Assembly: GCA_050084985.1 (NCBI GenBank)
Contig: JBITNC010000001.1
Coordinates: 83,266,001-83,330,000 of the forward strand
Direction of reading: 5' to 3'
Length of the DNA: 64,000 nt
From: Nageia nagi
Lineage: Eukaryota > Pinophyta
In this document: piece by piece, positions 10,448 to 22,060 of the stretch
Layout: the number at the start of each line of letters is the position of its first letter
Position numbering within the stretch: the first letter of the stretch is position 1
The notes under the pieces: model-generated
The model's database searches: none
Seen by the model: the letters and a program-made list of their open reading frames with translations, nothing else
Told to the model about the DNA's origin: nothing
Translations under genes and position numbers: made by a program

Positions 10448-13400
10448 TGTCACGACCCACCTCAACATAATGTTTGACCTTGAATACCATAGAAGATGTG
10501 AATGGATTATGTTTGAATAATGCTATGGTAATGACAAGTTTGATAAGGGAATATGTATCATTTGTGATCATTTGATGTTGAATTTTAGATGTTTTGACAT
10601 AGGTCACCTCGATATGGATAAGTGATACAAAGAACCTAAGGAAAAAAGGTGAATCGGTGATAGGAATGGAATAGTAAGAGGAGGAAATTATTGGTGTTGA
10701 TTCGTTGATGGACCCTATGACCATAGTAAATCATATAGTTTCATATAGAATAATTTTTATTATTTCTAATTTCTTGATGAAAATATATTTACAAAAATGT
10801 GCAGATTAATCTTACTCTACAATACGAGGCAATCATCATAGGTAAAAGGTATGTTTCCCTTATTTTGTATTTTTGAAATCCAAATTTGAAATTAAGGGGA
10901 AAAAGGAATATACCTTCTTTAAATTTGAGAATTTATATAAGGTTAGAAAAATAAATTTAATGGGGTAAAAGTTGAATATGAGTACCTGTACTATTGCCAC
11001 ATGGGGTGAATAGTAAAAACACTATTAGAAAAAGACTAAGGTCTCCTTGTGGTGTTACAAGATATTTAATGGTTAGGAAAATAATTGAGTAATGACTCTA
11101 CTTAGTTTCATTTTCTTATGTTAGGTATGGAAAATAGTTAACACTAATTTGTTAGTTAATAAAAAAGGCTTCAAGGTATTTAATACCATTTCAATCATCA
11201 ACAAATTTAAGCTAACCTACCCCAAAAATTATTAAATGTGAGAGGAGACATTCATTTGGACACACTTGAACCCCTTTAGCTATAAATAGGAGGGGTGGAA
11301 CATTAGAAAAATACCTAGCTATCAATATCTTATTATTTCATTTTTGTTATTCTCAAGCTTGGCTGTAGAATTACATGAATAAAAGAAGTCTCTCTTCCTT
11401 CTCCAAGTCAAGGTGCATTCTTTTGCATTTTTATAAAATGTCTAGTTAAAGTAATTCTCTTTTGGTGTTATTTTAAATATGTATGATAGAATTCCTTGAT
11501 AAAAGTCTATGAAAATAGTTTATGATAATGGCCTTTCTCCTTTTGAAATGACATGCTACCTAGTATATTTAGTATACTCATGTGATGGTTGGTACTTTTT
11601 GTTACTTTTTACAAAGGGCATAGTTTTATATTTAATATTTGTAATTTGTTGAGAAATATTTGAGTACAAATACTATTGGCTTATTACTCTTTTATTAGTT
11701 GACTTGATAATTTTCCTTGCTATGTACGCTCATGAATTTATTTACAATAGTTTGAGTCTCTCTTTAGTTTTTTGTCGATGCTTCTTGGTAGTTTTCTGTG
11801 TTAATGTTAGAGTTATCATAATGGCCTACATTGAAAATATGTTGGAAAAGGTTGTAGAATTTGATTGTGTATTTAATAAATGTAATTATTTTTAGATACA
11901 ACATCCTTTCCATTTTTTTGTTAATAACATTATGTTCTTCTATGATTTGTACAAAACCATGAAGGTACTTTTGACCTTAATTTCTAGTAGAAACCCATTT
12001 TTCTACTATTTTGTAATGAACCTCCATACTTATTTTGTGCTTATGATGGAAGAATGTGGTAAAAGAATTCAAATTTTGATATTTTACTTATGTTCCCTTT
12101 TGAAATATTCATCCTTTACATATCTTATCATGCAATTATCAAATAATTTTTGATCCCTATGAGTCTCTTACAAGCTTTGGATACTACATTACCCATTACA
12201 AAAATCAACGTGACTATTCCCTATGAAATACCCATTCATCCTTCTCAAGCTATGATGATAATACATGCTAGGAGAAACACTATCATAAGTTTTAGAATTT
12301 TGGAACCATGCATATGATTTTATTTGTATTCTAAAATGGTATCCATCAAAATCCTTATAGACTTTGCTATTGTATTCATTTTGTGTATTCTTTCTATTAT
12401 ATATAAAAAGCATTCACAACCATATATCTAACTTGAAATCCATTTTTCAACTACTTTTGATGGATCTCCATACATTATTTTCAAACCCTAAAAATGTTAT
12501 AGGTTGGAAGGTTCTAGCAAATGATGTAAGTTTGGTTTTATATCTAGTTTTGCTTGTTCACTTTCCATGATGTGTTTTTAGTATAGTCTAAAATGCCATT
12601 TTCTTTTCTTATTGATTCTCTAATATGGCACATGATTAACAAATGCTAACAAAAGCTATAGAATTTGGATTTATACTTAATGTTTCTCAACTTAAATGAC
12701 TTCATTGTTGAGTAGGTCAATAGTAATCCCTATCAATTACTTCCATTTCTCCTCCCTTTGGGAAAGAGAATATCAGAAATAGGATAGTTTAATGTTGTTT
12801 AAAGTTAATAATTTAGTATTAAAAATAATATGAACAATGTCATGTAATTATTTGGTGCTCACTTTCAATGAATTCATCCACATTGACTTACATTGAAACA
12901 AAAAGGTAAAAGGGAAACCAATTTTTAAAGGAAGAATTTTATTTCACATTTATTTCATAGAATTTATATGGCTATATTATAGAAACAATATATAATATGT
13001 GATAAATAGTTATTTTTATCATTTATAATAGAATTGGTATTTGAACTTTTTTTTTTATTTACAATGGATGTGAAATATGAGATTTTAAATTGAGTGCTTT
13101 TCATTATTACTATTTGAGGATGCAGTGATATTAGTAATATGATATGGTTAGTACTTCAATCGATCAAAGTTAATAAGACCAAGGAAGTGAGGTATCCCTA
13201 GTGGAATAAAAATCCTCATGAGGTCAATAAGATAGACATGAAAGTTAGTATTTCATTGCATATATCATGGTCAATTTAAAAAGGGGTTTCCTTATCCTCC
13301 CTCCATCCTAGTAATTGATCCATATAGTAAAGGTCTATGGAGTTGTTTGATGTTCAATGCTCATTGCTTGATGAAGGTGTTATATGGTGATATGATTCCA

Positions 13401-14013
13401 TAAGATGATATAATGGCTTTTGATTTACTTTTGTTCTAGCCTTATGATGTATTAATGGCCTTTGTAATAATGGTATGAAATTTTTGTCATTATCTTGGAT
13501 GTTGACAAACAAAGTTTACAAAATATATTCATCCTTCTTGTAATTGAATATTGACTTAGAGATGATCAATAAGGATTGCATTGTATTTATCTCTATTAGT
13601 ATAATGAATGGTAAATGAAAAGTAGGTGATTTTGTGTGATTTAATGAGTTTTCCTTACAAACAACATTTTAATTGTTACATGTTATGATTAATGCTTTAA
13701 TTAGATAGTAGGAATTAATACTTTTTTTTATGAAAATGGTTAATGAGTATTAAAAATAATGAAGCATATATTCCTATAGAAGTAGGTTATTAATCTCAAC
13801 AAATCCAAAATCATCCCAATAACTTAGAATCAATCCCAAATTTGAACTAAGGTTCCAAATGAAATATGTGATCATTTGGGATATTTTAGGGACTCTTGGG
13901 ATAAAATTGGGTACAAATGGGACCCCATGGGATTAAATGGTATCATTTGGGATCCTTTGGGATGAATGTAATAATGTAAGAAATGGTGGAGAACCTTTAC
14001 CAAGTAAACCTAC
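10448..14013 (+). repeat. 3' LTR of Chromo-A, first part
   Basis: Collinear with 908-4481 of the 5' LTR. It begins with an intact TGTCACGACCCACCTC terminus and is cut at 14013 by the insertion of Tat1; the last five bases, CCTAC, are the target site duplicated by Tat1. The LTR resumes at 31533. The copies differ mainly by transitions and small indels. No gene is seen. It contains a minus-strand ORF (12189-12413) equivalent to 2608-2853 in the 5' LTR. Confidence 0.88.
14009..14013. repeat. Tat1 target site duplication, left copy (CCTAC)
   Basis: CCTAC directly precedes the TG start of the left LTR and recurs at 31528-31532 directly after the CA end of the right LTR. Removing Tat1 and one copy restores continuity with 4477-4485 of the 5' LTR of Chromo-A (AACCTACACTATTAAATG), which confirms the boundary. 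Confidence 0.95.
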
Positions 14014-14870
14014 TGTGTATATCAAATTATGAACCTAAAATGCAATTTAGAAAGATAAATCATTCAAAATAATTAATCATGAACATATTCGACAATACAC
14101 ATCGATAATAGTAATGATATTATATTCTAAAGTATTTGAATACAAATGAGCAAGTTTTTATTGATTTGCTGTAATCAACATTTGATAGCGATCATTGCGA
14201 ATCGATAACAATCAATACGGGTGGATGGACAACGATCAGTCTTTATTATCTATCTGGTGAATCATCGTCAACCAATCTTTGAATCACCGACAATCAGCTC
14301 TGTATGTATTGGAGTAATCTTCATAGAATTTTGAAGTGTTTTTTTCTATTCCTTTGTTGTTCTCTTCCATGCTTACTTCCGTTGTTATTCTCCTATATGG
14401 ACCCTGCACACAGAAAATGAACAACACATCAAAAGCATACCTGCTCTCACATATGAATTTGCAAAATGAACAACATAATCTAGAAATATAATCGAGAGGA
14501 AATTAACTATTGATCAAGCTTACAACCTTTGCTAATAACCTCCTGATATAATTTTAGTAGAGCTTCGCTATAGTAACATTGGGTCCCTTTGTTCACGTAC
14601 CAAGCTTCAATTTATAAGCTTCAAAGTTTGTTATACATTTGTTTTGGCATCACAAGATTCCAGGTAACCTCTCGAACTAAATTTTGAGGTGTTGTTATCT
14701 TTCATCTGTATCCATGATTACAAATTATATGTGCTAAGCTATTCTAGGCTTAGATTTGTTTGTTGTTTAACTGTTCATCGATCGTCACTGATTTTTTAGC
14801 GATTATATATTAACATTAGAATGGTCATTCTATGGTTGTTTTTTAATTACAAGGATTGTAAGACCACTTG

Positions 14871-14879
14871 TTTTATATA
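14871..14879 (-). promoter_or_regulatory. TATA box in the left LTR of Tat1
   Basis: The minus strand reads CATATATAAAACAAG, a plant TATATAAA-type box, at the same LTR offset as in the right LTR. In this LTR it would drive transcription leftwards out of the element into the Chromo-A LTR. Confidence 0.6.
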
Positions 14880-15004
14880 TGTTCAAGAAGATTGATCCAA
14901 TAATATAATTTTAAATCCTTTATTGAAGCCCTGGTGAATTTTACTTGCCATTGTGAGTTCATTTTAAGATCCCCGAGAGTTTTTCTGGAGCAAACAAAAC
15001 AAGC

Positions 15005-16150
15005 CAGAATCAATAGATAAAGCATTCTGAAATGAAATGATGACATCATAGAAGAAAGGATAAAGCTCAGTTGTGGAAAAACCCAGGTTCTGAAAGAGGT
15101 GAGGTCAACAAGAGATAATCGAAGAAGCCAGAGCCCATAAATTAAGTGTTCTGAAAGTAAAAGCATTCTGGAATAAAATGATGACATCACGGAGGATAAG
15201 ATAGTCATGTTTTGGTAAAAATTGGGTTCCAGAGATGATGAGGTTAGCAAGGGGTGACCAAATAGCCAAAGCCAGTGAGTAAAGCATTCTAGAAGGAAAT
15301 GATAAAGCTTAGTTATGGAAAAGCTCAGGTTCCGAAGATGATGAGGTCAGCAAGGGGTGACCAAATAGCCAAAGCTGGGAAGTATAACATTTTGGAAATA
15401 TGATGATGATGTCATGGGGAAAATGGAATTCACATTTTGAATGAAACCAATTCCTAGAAATGATGACATCATTAGGGAGGGATCAAATAGCTGGAACCAA
15501 TAAGTATAATGTTCCAGAAATATGATGATGACATCATAGGGAAAATGAAGTTCACAGTCTGAATGAACTGGGTCCCAAAAATGATGATGTCATCAGGGAA
15601 TGATCAAATAGCTAGAACCAATAAGTATAATGTTCTAAAAATATGATGATGATGTCACAGGGAAAATGAAGTTCACAGTCTGAATGAATCGGGTCTCAAA
15701 AATGATGATGTCATCAGGGAATGATCAAATAGTCAGAACCAGTAAGTATAACATTCCAGAAATATGATGATGATGTCATAAGGAGAACAGAGTTCACATT
15801 TTTGAATGAACCAGGTCCTGGATGTGATGATGTCATCAAGGAGGGATCAAATAGCTAGAACCAGTAAGTATAATGTTCCAGAATTATGATGATGATGTCA
15901 TAAGGAGAACAAAGTTCACAGTTTTGAATGACCTAGGTCCCGGATGTGACGACATCATCAGGGAGTGATTAAATAGCCAGAACTAGTAAGTATAACATTC
16001 CAGAATTATGATGATGATGTCACAAGGAAAACAAAATTCACATTTTGAATGAAACCGGGTCCCGAAAATGATGACATCATCGGGGAATGATCAAATAGCC
16101 GGAACTAGTAAGTATAACATTTCGAAATTATGACGATGATGATTATTCTT
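15005..16150 (-). repeat. Tandem array of ~120-bp units in the left LTR of Tat1
   Basis: Units are recognisable by TTCACA(N)TNTGAATG at 15428, 15550, 15672, 15791, 15914 and 16036 (period about 122 bp), with three or so more diverged, shorter units to the left. Each full unit carries two copies of TGATGTCA or TGACATCA, about half a unit apart, plus AGCCGGAAC- and TTCCGGAA-like blocks in which CG is mostly decayed to TG or CA. The array lies upstream of the TATA box in element sense. Confidence 0.9.
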
Positions 16151-16297
16151 GATTTACTTTTGGTTAAGATTATTCATGACACATATGTTACACAATCTTA
16201 ATCAATAATTATTTGAATGTGATATATTTTAGAAAAAATACTAGTTTTATTTATTTATTTATTAAATTAAAGATAGGGTTCATTTCGAGTGTCTACA

Positions 16298-16312
16298 TTT
16301 TGCCCCTTTTTT
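16298..16312 (-). other. Tat1 polypurine tract
   Basis: The minus strand reads AAAAAAGGGGCAAAA immediately before the TGTAGACAC start of the left (3') LTR. This is the plus-strand primer. An equivalent AAAAGGGGAAAAA tract abuts the Tat3 LTR at 52550. Confidence 0.9.
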
Positions 16313-17483
16313 GAATTATCAACCAAAGATAGGGTTGATAATTTCAAAAAATATATAATGAGAAGATTTGTTGTTTGATAAAATTGATGACTTTAGAAGT
16401 GACTATTTTCGGTATGATGATGTATCGAGCTTATGTGACAATTGCATGACATTTTTGCTATATCATTTTGCATGTCTAAGCGCACCTATACTGTATAAGT
16501 TTTCTTTAATATATGAATTGTAATAGCATTGTCTTAACAATGAGATTTCGAGATGATCTCTTACATCCTGTGATTGTTTTGCCATTTTAGCTCAAACTTA
16601 GTTTGATCTATTTTGCGTATTTGACTTAGTCAAGGATCGTTGATAATATTTTATTATTGTTAACGATTTGTAAAGTGATCGTCTTGAATTTATATAATGA
16701 AAATACTATCTTTATGATAGTATATTTTGCTATGAATATCTTAATTTCTTGTGTTTAGACTTGTTTTAATAGCGATTTTAATCATTTTACCCTAGTAAGT
16801 TTACTCAATACTAGTCCTTCATGTGCCGATGTATTTGGCAATCATGTGACATTGGAGCATTCTTCTAGGTGAAAATAATGTGATTTATAATGTGTTCACT
16901 TTCACCTTAGTGAATGAAGCTTTTTAATGTTTTGTCTATACACAATAAATTTTAAGATATTTAAAGAAAATATACTTCATTTTGTACATTTTCAAATAAT
17001 ATAAATCATCAACGATTACTTATGAATCGTTGCCAATCAACAATCGTTATTGATTTGATTTAAATCATTGATGATCGACATAATGATCGCTTAACAATCC
17101 ATGATGCGAAGGGTTTTTAAAACAAAACAATTTTCATGGCAGATCAGTCAAGAGATCAGAATTATTATCACAGGGCTACGGAGCTTTGGCTATCTGGTTT
17201 CCCGAGATATTTTCAGATAGTCCTAGTTGCTAATGATAACTCAATAAATCTTTTAGTATATCGTTTAAGACATGAATTTAAATTTTTATATTGACTTTAG
17301 ATATTATTTTAAAATATCTAGATTTTAAATTTTTATTTTCAAATATTAAATCTTCTATATTTTAAGATTATTTAAGGACATATTTTTATTAAATTTTTTG
17401 CGGAATCAGATGCATCATTTTCCACACTTGGCAATTTTACAATAAAACACTTAACATGGTAGACTAATCCTTTACAGATGTTA

Positions 17484-17836
17484 TGAACATTAACTTTATC
17501 TTGGTCAAGAGAACGATTAACTAATCATTCTTATCTTTCCCAAAGAAAAGCAAATTTTAATAATGTTCAAAGGTAAGGGAGACTAATGATGTATGGATGC
17601 ATATGAACATTAACTTTATCTTGGTTAGGAGAACAATAAATAATCATTCTTATCCTTACCAAAGAAAAGCAAATTTTAATAATGTTCAAAGGAAATAGGT
17701 ATTTTGAAAACATGGTTTGACATAAAACAATGGTGACTTTTAGGAATGTATATGAACATTAACTTTATCTTGGTTAGGAGAACAATAAAGAATCATTCTT
17801 ATCCTTTCCAAAGAAAAGCTATTTTAATAATGTTCA
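17484..17836. repeat. Three copies of an ~85-bp unit with 9-bp inverted ends
   Basis: Units at 17484-17569, 17604-17688 and 17753-17836. Each begins TGAACATTA and ends TAATGTTCA, an exact 9-bp inverted pair, and shares the interior CTTTATCTTGGT...AATCATTCTTATC...CAAAGAAAAGC. Spacers between units are 34 and 64 bp and unrelated. The units could fold as stem-loops in the 3' part of the Tat1 RNA. Confidence 0.9.
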
Positions 17837-18579
17837 AAGGTAAGATGTCTAATAGTGCAAAATAGGTTTAACAAAATGAAATGAATGATCCTAAACACCA
17901 ACAAATTATATAATATGAAGGATATTCACTATAACAAAAAGATTAAGTGACCTTTGAATGAATGACCAAGTTATTATAACATCTACCTTATCTTTCTTTA
18001 TTTCAAGATTTAACAACCTAAGATGATATCAAACAATATTATTATATGTTGATAAAAAACCTAAAACTCTGTGTGTGTGTAGTGACATTCATTTCCCTTC
18101 TTAGATCATTTGTCATGGAATTATCTCAGAAACATAAATGAGCTAATACATCCATATGAAACATATAGAGGTCCATAGAAAGTTGCTTAACCACCTTGAT
18201 CCCACTACAACCTTACTCTACTGTCAGTCAGGTGTCCATAGCCCCGGTAGAGGATATTGTAATCACCCAAGAATCATTGATAAATTTTTTTTTTATATAT
18301 AATCCCCTCTTTTTTTTTTTTTTACCAAATGATTCTCGGGTTCGGGGGGAAACGAATAATAAGATAGATATGTAATGTTTCACTCTTAATGTTTCTCAAA
18401 TAATTTCATCCAAATTCTCTTCGAATTCCTTAATGTATTAAGTGTTTTGGAGTTTTTGATTTTTCTTCAAACATACAAATTTTATGTTTTTCTATCATCT
18501 AGGGTATGTCATTTCTTTATGAAAGAAAGGATAAAGTGAATGTAGTGATAACAAGGAGATTATTCTAAGATAACCTTTT

Positions 18580-18739
18580 CATACATTACACATTTACTAG
18601 ATAATCACTGTTACGATGACATGCAACATTTATTTACATCATACAAGGGAAGGGCACCTCATACATAACACATTTACTAGATAATCACTGTTACAATGAC
18701 ATGCAACATATATTTACATCATACAAGGGTAGGGCACCC
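18580..18739. repeat. 80-bp tandem duplication near the end of the Tat1 3' ORF
   Basis: CATACATTACACATTTACTA at 18580 recurs 80 bp later at 18660 and the match continues through ACAAGGG(A/T)AGGGCACC. The two copies differ at only a few positions, so the duplication is recent relative to the rest of the 3' region. Confidence 0.9.
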
Positions 18740-18870
18740 TATTGCCAAGTGACCTCTAGATGTTTCCATCTAGGTAGATTTTATAATTATATAATTTTTT
18801 ATGTGTTTTATGAATTTTTCAAATTTTTAGGATTTTATGATTTTTCAATTTTTCAAAATTTTGTTTTTTT

Positions 18871-20040
18871 TTATGAATTTCTAGGAAATCTATTTGTGAC
18901 GTGTTCAAATCGAGTCTGAACCGCCAAAGGATTAAATGAGAAATATGTTGAGCTAAAAAAAAAACTAAAGTCTAATATCACTTGATTATGACAAATTTTA
19001 GGAACACAATAATCTAAATGTTCGGAAGTCATGGTTTGGGCGATGAAGATTGTTCGTTCTCGATATCTTAAAGTCTGGTTGTAAGTACAATCAATTATGA
19101 TTTTAGGCTTTTCTATGGGCCACAGGAGATAGAAATATATCATTAGATCATATTCTATTTTAGGAGAATACCATAGATCAAATGCATCAATAAAAATAAT
19201 AACTTGAGATCTATTTATTTTGACCTCCCAACCGTAAGATTCACGTATATTATAGAATGTCAAGGCAAGTTTTTGTTGAATTTCAATAGGCATGGAAAAG
19301 ATGTTTGAATATAAAGAAGTAGGAAAGTTATGAATGACTTTCATAAACAAATCTTTGTCATACCTATTTTCGAATCCAGGTAAATAATTTCCATTATTTT
19401 GTACTTTATGTTCTTTTAATAATTTTTTGATAATCTCATTTCTAGTCTTTATCTGATTCATCGTTGCAAGTTCAGCAATATGCAAAGCTTGCCTTTTCAC
19501 TAACTTTCATTCCCAAATTGTGTGTCGCATTTGCATGCGAGAGCATCTGTTAATCTGCCTATAATATTGTTGTTGTGACGTTCTAGGAGGACAAGCCACA
19601 AAGGTATTTGAAAAATCATAAATCACCCTTTTATGAGGTAAATAATGTAGGATTTCATCCATCCATTCTAGGCTTTTTAATAATTGTTTAATGCATTTCA
19701 TTCTAGCTAAAAGGAGTGAATACTCAGTTAATTGATAATTTATGACAATCTTTGGTATTCCATAAGGCCATTGTAAACAGAAATCCATTATTCTTTTTGA
19801 TATTCTTTCCATATGGGTGAAAAAGATTGGTGGATCTAAAATAATGCTTACTTCATCTCCACACAAAATGACTCCCCAATCATTATTCCTAGCACAAAAC
19901 ATATTAAATGTTCTTTCATATTGTTCATCAATAGTCAATTGTAAATGATTCAAAAGATTAAGATCAAATGTATGTCGTAAATATGTTAATGCGAAATCAC
20001 CTGGATATCTCGGTGGTGGCAATCGTACTTGTGGTGGCAT
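18871..20040 (-). pseudogene. Extra 3' ORF of Tat1 with two related domains, unknown function
   Basis: I do not recognise this gene. Two open pieces (20040-19507, 177 codons, and 19500-18871, 209 codons) lie in the same frame and are separated by one TGA at 19509-19507, so the ancestral frame was about 390 codons. Each half carries the same pattern: WGV or WEV, then 41 residues to PKIVINY or PKIIID, then 42-43 residues to VIYDFS or VILDFS (residues 55/96/139 in the first half, 91/132/174 in the second), with LQWPYGI or LLWPIEK just before PKI. This is an internal domain duplication. No signal peptide or membrane segment is evident. The ATG at 20040 follows the integrase end by about 150 bases. 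A decayed homologue sits at the same place in Tat2 (35100-36100), which supports real coding. It is not the Athila env-like gene as far as I can tell. Confidence 0.8.
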
Positions 20041-20189
20041 TATGCTACCTCAGCAGATTCCATTGCCAGATTTATTTTTTTTGTTTTAATTCATTAACAC
20101 TTGACAAATATTAATACTTTTATTTATTTATTATTTTAACAATCAAATAAAATAAAAGAAAACTAATGTACACACACATTTTTTTTATG

Positions 20190-21436
20190 TATAGAAAGGT
20201 CGAAGATGCATGATGTTTATAGGTTCACGCTCTTCATTTCCTTCTAAATCTGATAAATGGTAAGTTCCTCTACCAAATTTTTTCTTAATGATATATGGTC
20301 CTAACTAATTCGGAGCAAACTTATCTCTTAGCTATCGTTCTATTCATGAAGTTTGTTGATTTTCTTTTAAAACCAAATCACCTATTTCAAATTCATGAAT
20401 TAGAGCTCTTTTATCAAAGGCTCATTTTATCCTTCTCTGATAAACATGCATGTGCTCTAAAGCATTAATACATTTTTCATCTAAAAGTAATAACTGGTCT
20501 AAGCGAGTTTGTCTTGCTTCTTCGTCAGCATTTTGCTCACTTAGATTTACTCTAAGAGATGGTATCTCAAGCTCTATGGGTAGGATGGCTTCTGCTCCAT
20601 AAACTAAAGAGAATGGCGTTGCCCCACTGGGTGTGCATACACTGGTATGATAAGCCCATAAGGCTTTTGGTATTTGCATATGCCAATCTTTATGAGAATC
20701 ATTTACTATTTTTGCTAAGATGTTTCGGATAGTTTTGTTAGTTGCTTCTGCCTGTCCATTACCTTATGGATAATAAGGAGTGGAGAAACTTTGTTTAATT
20801 TTATACTTGTCGCATATACATTTTACATATTTATTTTTAAAATTATTTCCATTGTCCATAATTAATTGGTTCAGTATACCGAATCTACATATAATATAAT
20901 TTTCTATAAACTCAGCGATTCGTGCACCCGTAGTGGAATTCATGGGAATGGCCTCTACCCATTTGGTAAAATATTCAGTCGTTGTCATTATGAACTTATG
21001 TCCACCAGAAGAGGTAGGTGTAATTTGTCCTATTAAATCTAATGCCCATTTAGAGAATGGCCAAAGTGATTGTATAGGATGTAGCTCCTGAGACGGTTGT
21101 GAAAATAAATGAGAGTATTGTTGACATTTAAAGCATTTTTTTAACATATTCACAACAATCCTTTTCCATAGTAGGCCAATAATACCCCATCCATATTAAC
21201 CATTTTACAATTGCAACCCCATTAAAATGTCCTCCACATATTCCATCATGAGTAGAAGATATAGCCTTTTTAACATCATCCCATTCAAGACATCTGAGTA
21301 AAATACCATTAAAATTTTGTCGATGTAAAATTTCCCCTAACAAACAATACTTAGTTGCTTTAATTTTAAAAGCTCGTCGTGCTGATTTATTAAGGTTTGC
21401 AGGAAGATTTCCAAATTTTAAAAAGTCTATCAATTC
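20190..21436 (-). pseudogene. Tat1 integrase
   Basis: The integrase joins element DNA to the target. The zinc domain lies at 21433-21120: HDGICGGHFNG, then WMGYYWPTMEKDCCEYVKK and CFKCQQYSH. The core follows at 21153-20764 with the first Asp in WALDLIGQI and the second in LIMDNGNNF; the Glu is in QAEATNKTI just after a TAA at 20766-20764. Then KALWAYHTSVCTPSGATPFS and the C-terminal part run to about 20200. All three catalytic acidic residues are present. Breaks are one A7 run near 21133-21139 that shifts the frame by one base between zinc domain and core, a TAA where glutamine is expected (YYP-stop-GNGQAEA), and TGA and TAG stops further on. It is fused in frame behind the RNase H region as in Tat pol. 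Confidence 0.92.
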
Positions 21437-21496
21437 TTTATACCAATTATCTTTATCATTTATACCAATATTTAATACACTTTTTGCTTCATCTTC

Positions 21497-22060
21497 CTAT
21501 TGTAAAGATGATTGAGGTAATTGAATTATCTCAACTTGAATGGAAGATTGTTTAGGATCCTCTGGGATGAGAGATCCAATAGAAGCCATAGCATCTGCAA
21601 ATCTATTAGATGATCTTGGTGCTACTTCTATATTAAATTGATCAAAGGATTTTAATAATTTCTCAACTAACGCTTTATACTTTTGAAGTAAAGGCTCTTT
21701 ACATTGATAAATTCCTTTCACTTGATTTACAATGAGTAAAGAGTCTCCAATAAGCTTTATTCTTTTGAGGTTTAATTTAATAGCAATTCTTAATGCTAAT
21801 ATCAAAGCTTCATATTCCGCATTATTATTAGTACGAGGGAATTTTAGTTTAAATGAATAAGGTATAGGGATACCTTGCGGTGTTATGAATACAACACCTA
21901 CTCCACCACCTTGTTCACATCGAGAGCCATCAAAATGTATTGTCATGTCCCAATCATTTTCAGGTTCTATAGGTATTTCAATTTTATGTAATTGAAATAC
22001 TCCATCATCGGGTAATTCAACAACAAGTGGTTTATCATCTTGCAATGGGGCCTCAGCGAG
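21497..22060 (-). pseudogene. Tat1 second (archaeal-type) RNase H
   Basis: Tat-lineage elements carry a second RNase H besides the ordinary gypsy one. Here it reads IHFDGSRCEQGGGVGVVF (first Asp), NNNAEYEALILALRIA (Glu), KLIGDSLLIVNQVKG (Asp) and SSNRFADAMASIGSL (last Asp), so the four catalytic acids are intact. The domain is open throughout and ends at a TAA (21499-21497) where the family continues towards the integrase. It is the main evidence that the element is Tat-like. Confidence 0.93.

Larger units (their letters stand above)
14014..16297 (-). repeat. Tat1 left LTR (3' LTR in element sense)
   Basis: 2284 bp, TG...CA, collinear without net indel with 29244-31527. On the minus strand it reads U3 (tandem array), TATA box, then R/U5. 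Differences from the other LTR are almost all C/T and G/A transitions, many at sites that were CpG (one LTR has TG, the other CA). Confidence 0.95.
16313..18870 (-). mobile_element. Tat1 3' non-coding region
   Basis: About 2.5 kb between the extra ORF and the PPT. No long reading frame is found on either strand. It contains three hairpin-prone repeats (17484-17836), an 80-bp tandem duplication (18580-18739), T-rich tracts near 18283-18325 with a G run at 18342-18350, and text resembling the Tat2 and Tat3 3' regions (for example GAGGATATTGTAATCACCC at about 18251, compare 32281 and 57357). A 52-codon plus-strand ORF (17136-17294) with less AT-rich composition starts MADQSRDQNYYHRA; whether it means anything is unknown. 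Confidence 0.7.

Noticed and set aside
15018-16150. CRISPR-like regularly spaced repeats
   Set aside because: Whole ~120-bp units are repeated without unique spacers inside a plant LTR; this is a tandem enhancer-type array, not CRISPR.
18283-18352. T-rich tract followed by a G run, possible terminator or quadruplex
   Set aside because: Only one clear G run (about six to seven); homopolymer tracts are common in this AT-rich DNA and no function can be argued.
19501-19506. The two 3' ORF halves as separate genes with a GTG start at 19500
   Set aside because: They are in one frame separated by a single TGA; a nonsense substitution in one ORF is simpler, and plants rarely start at GTG.
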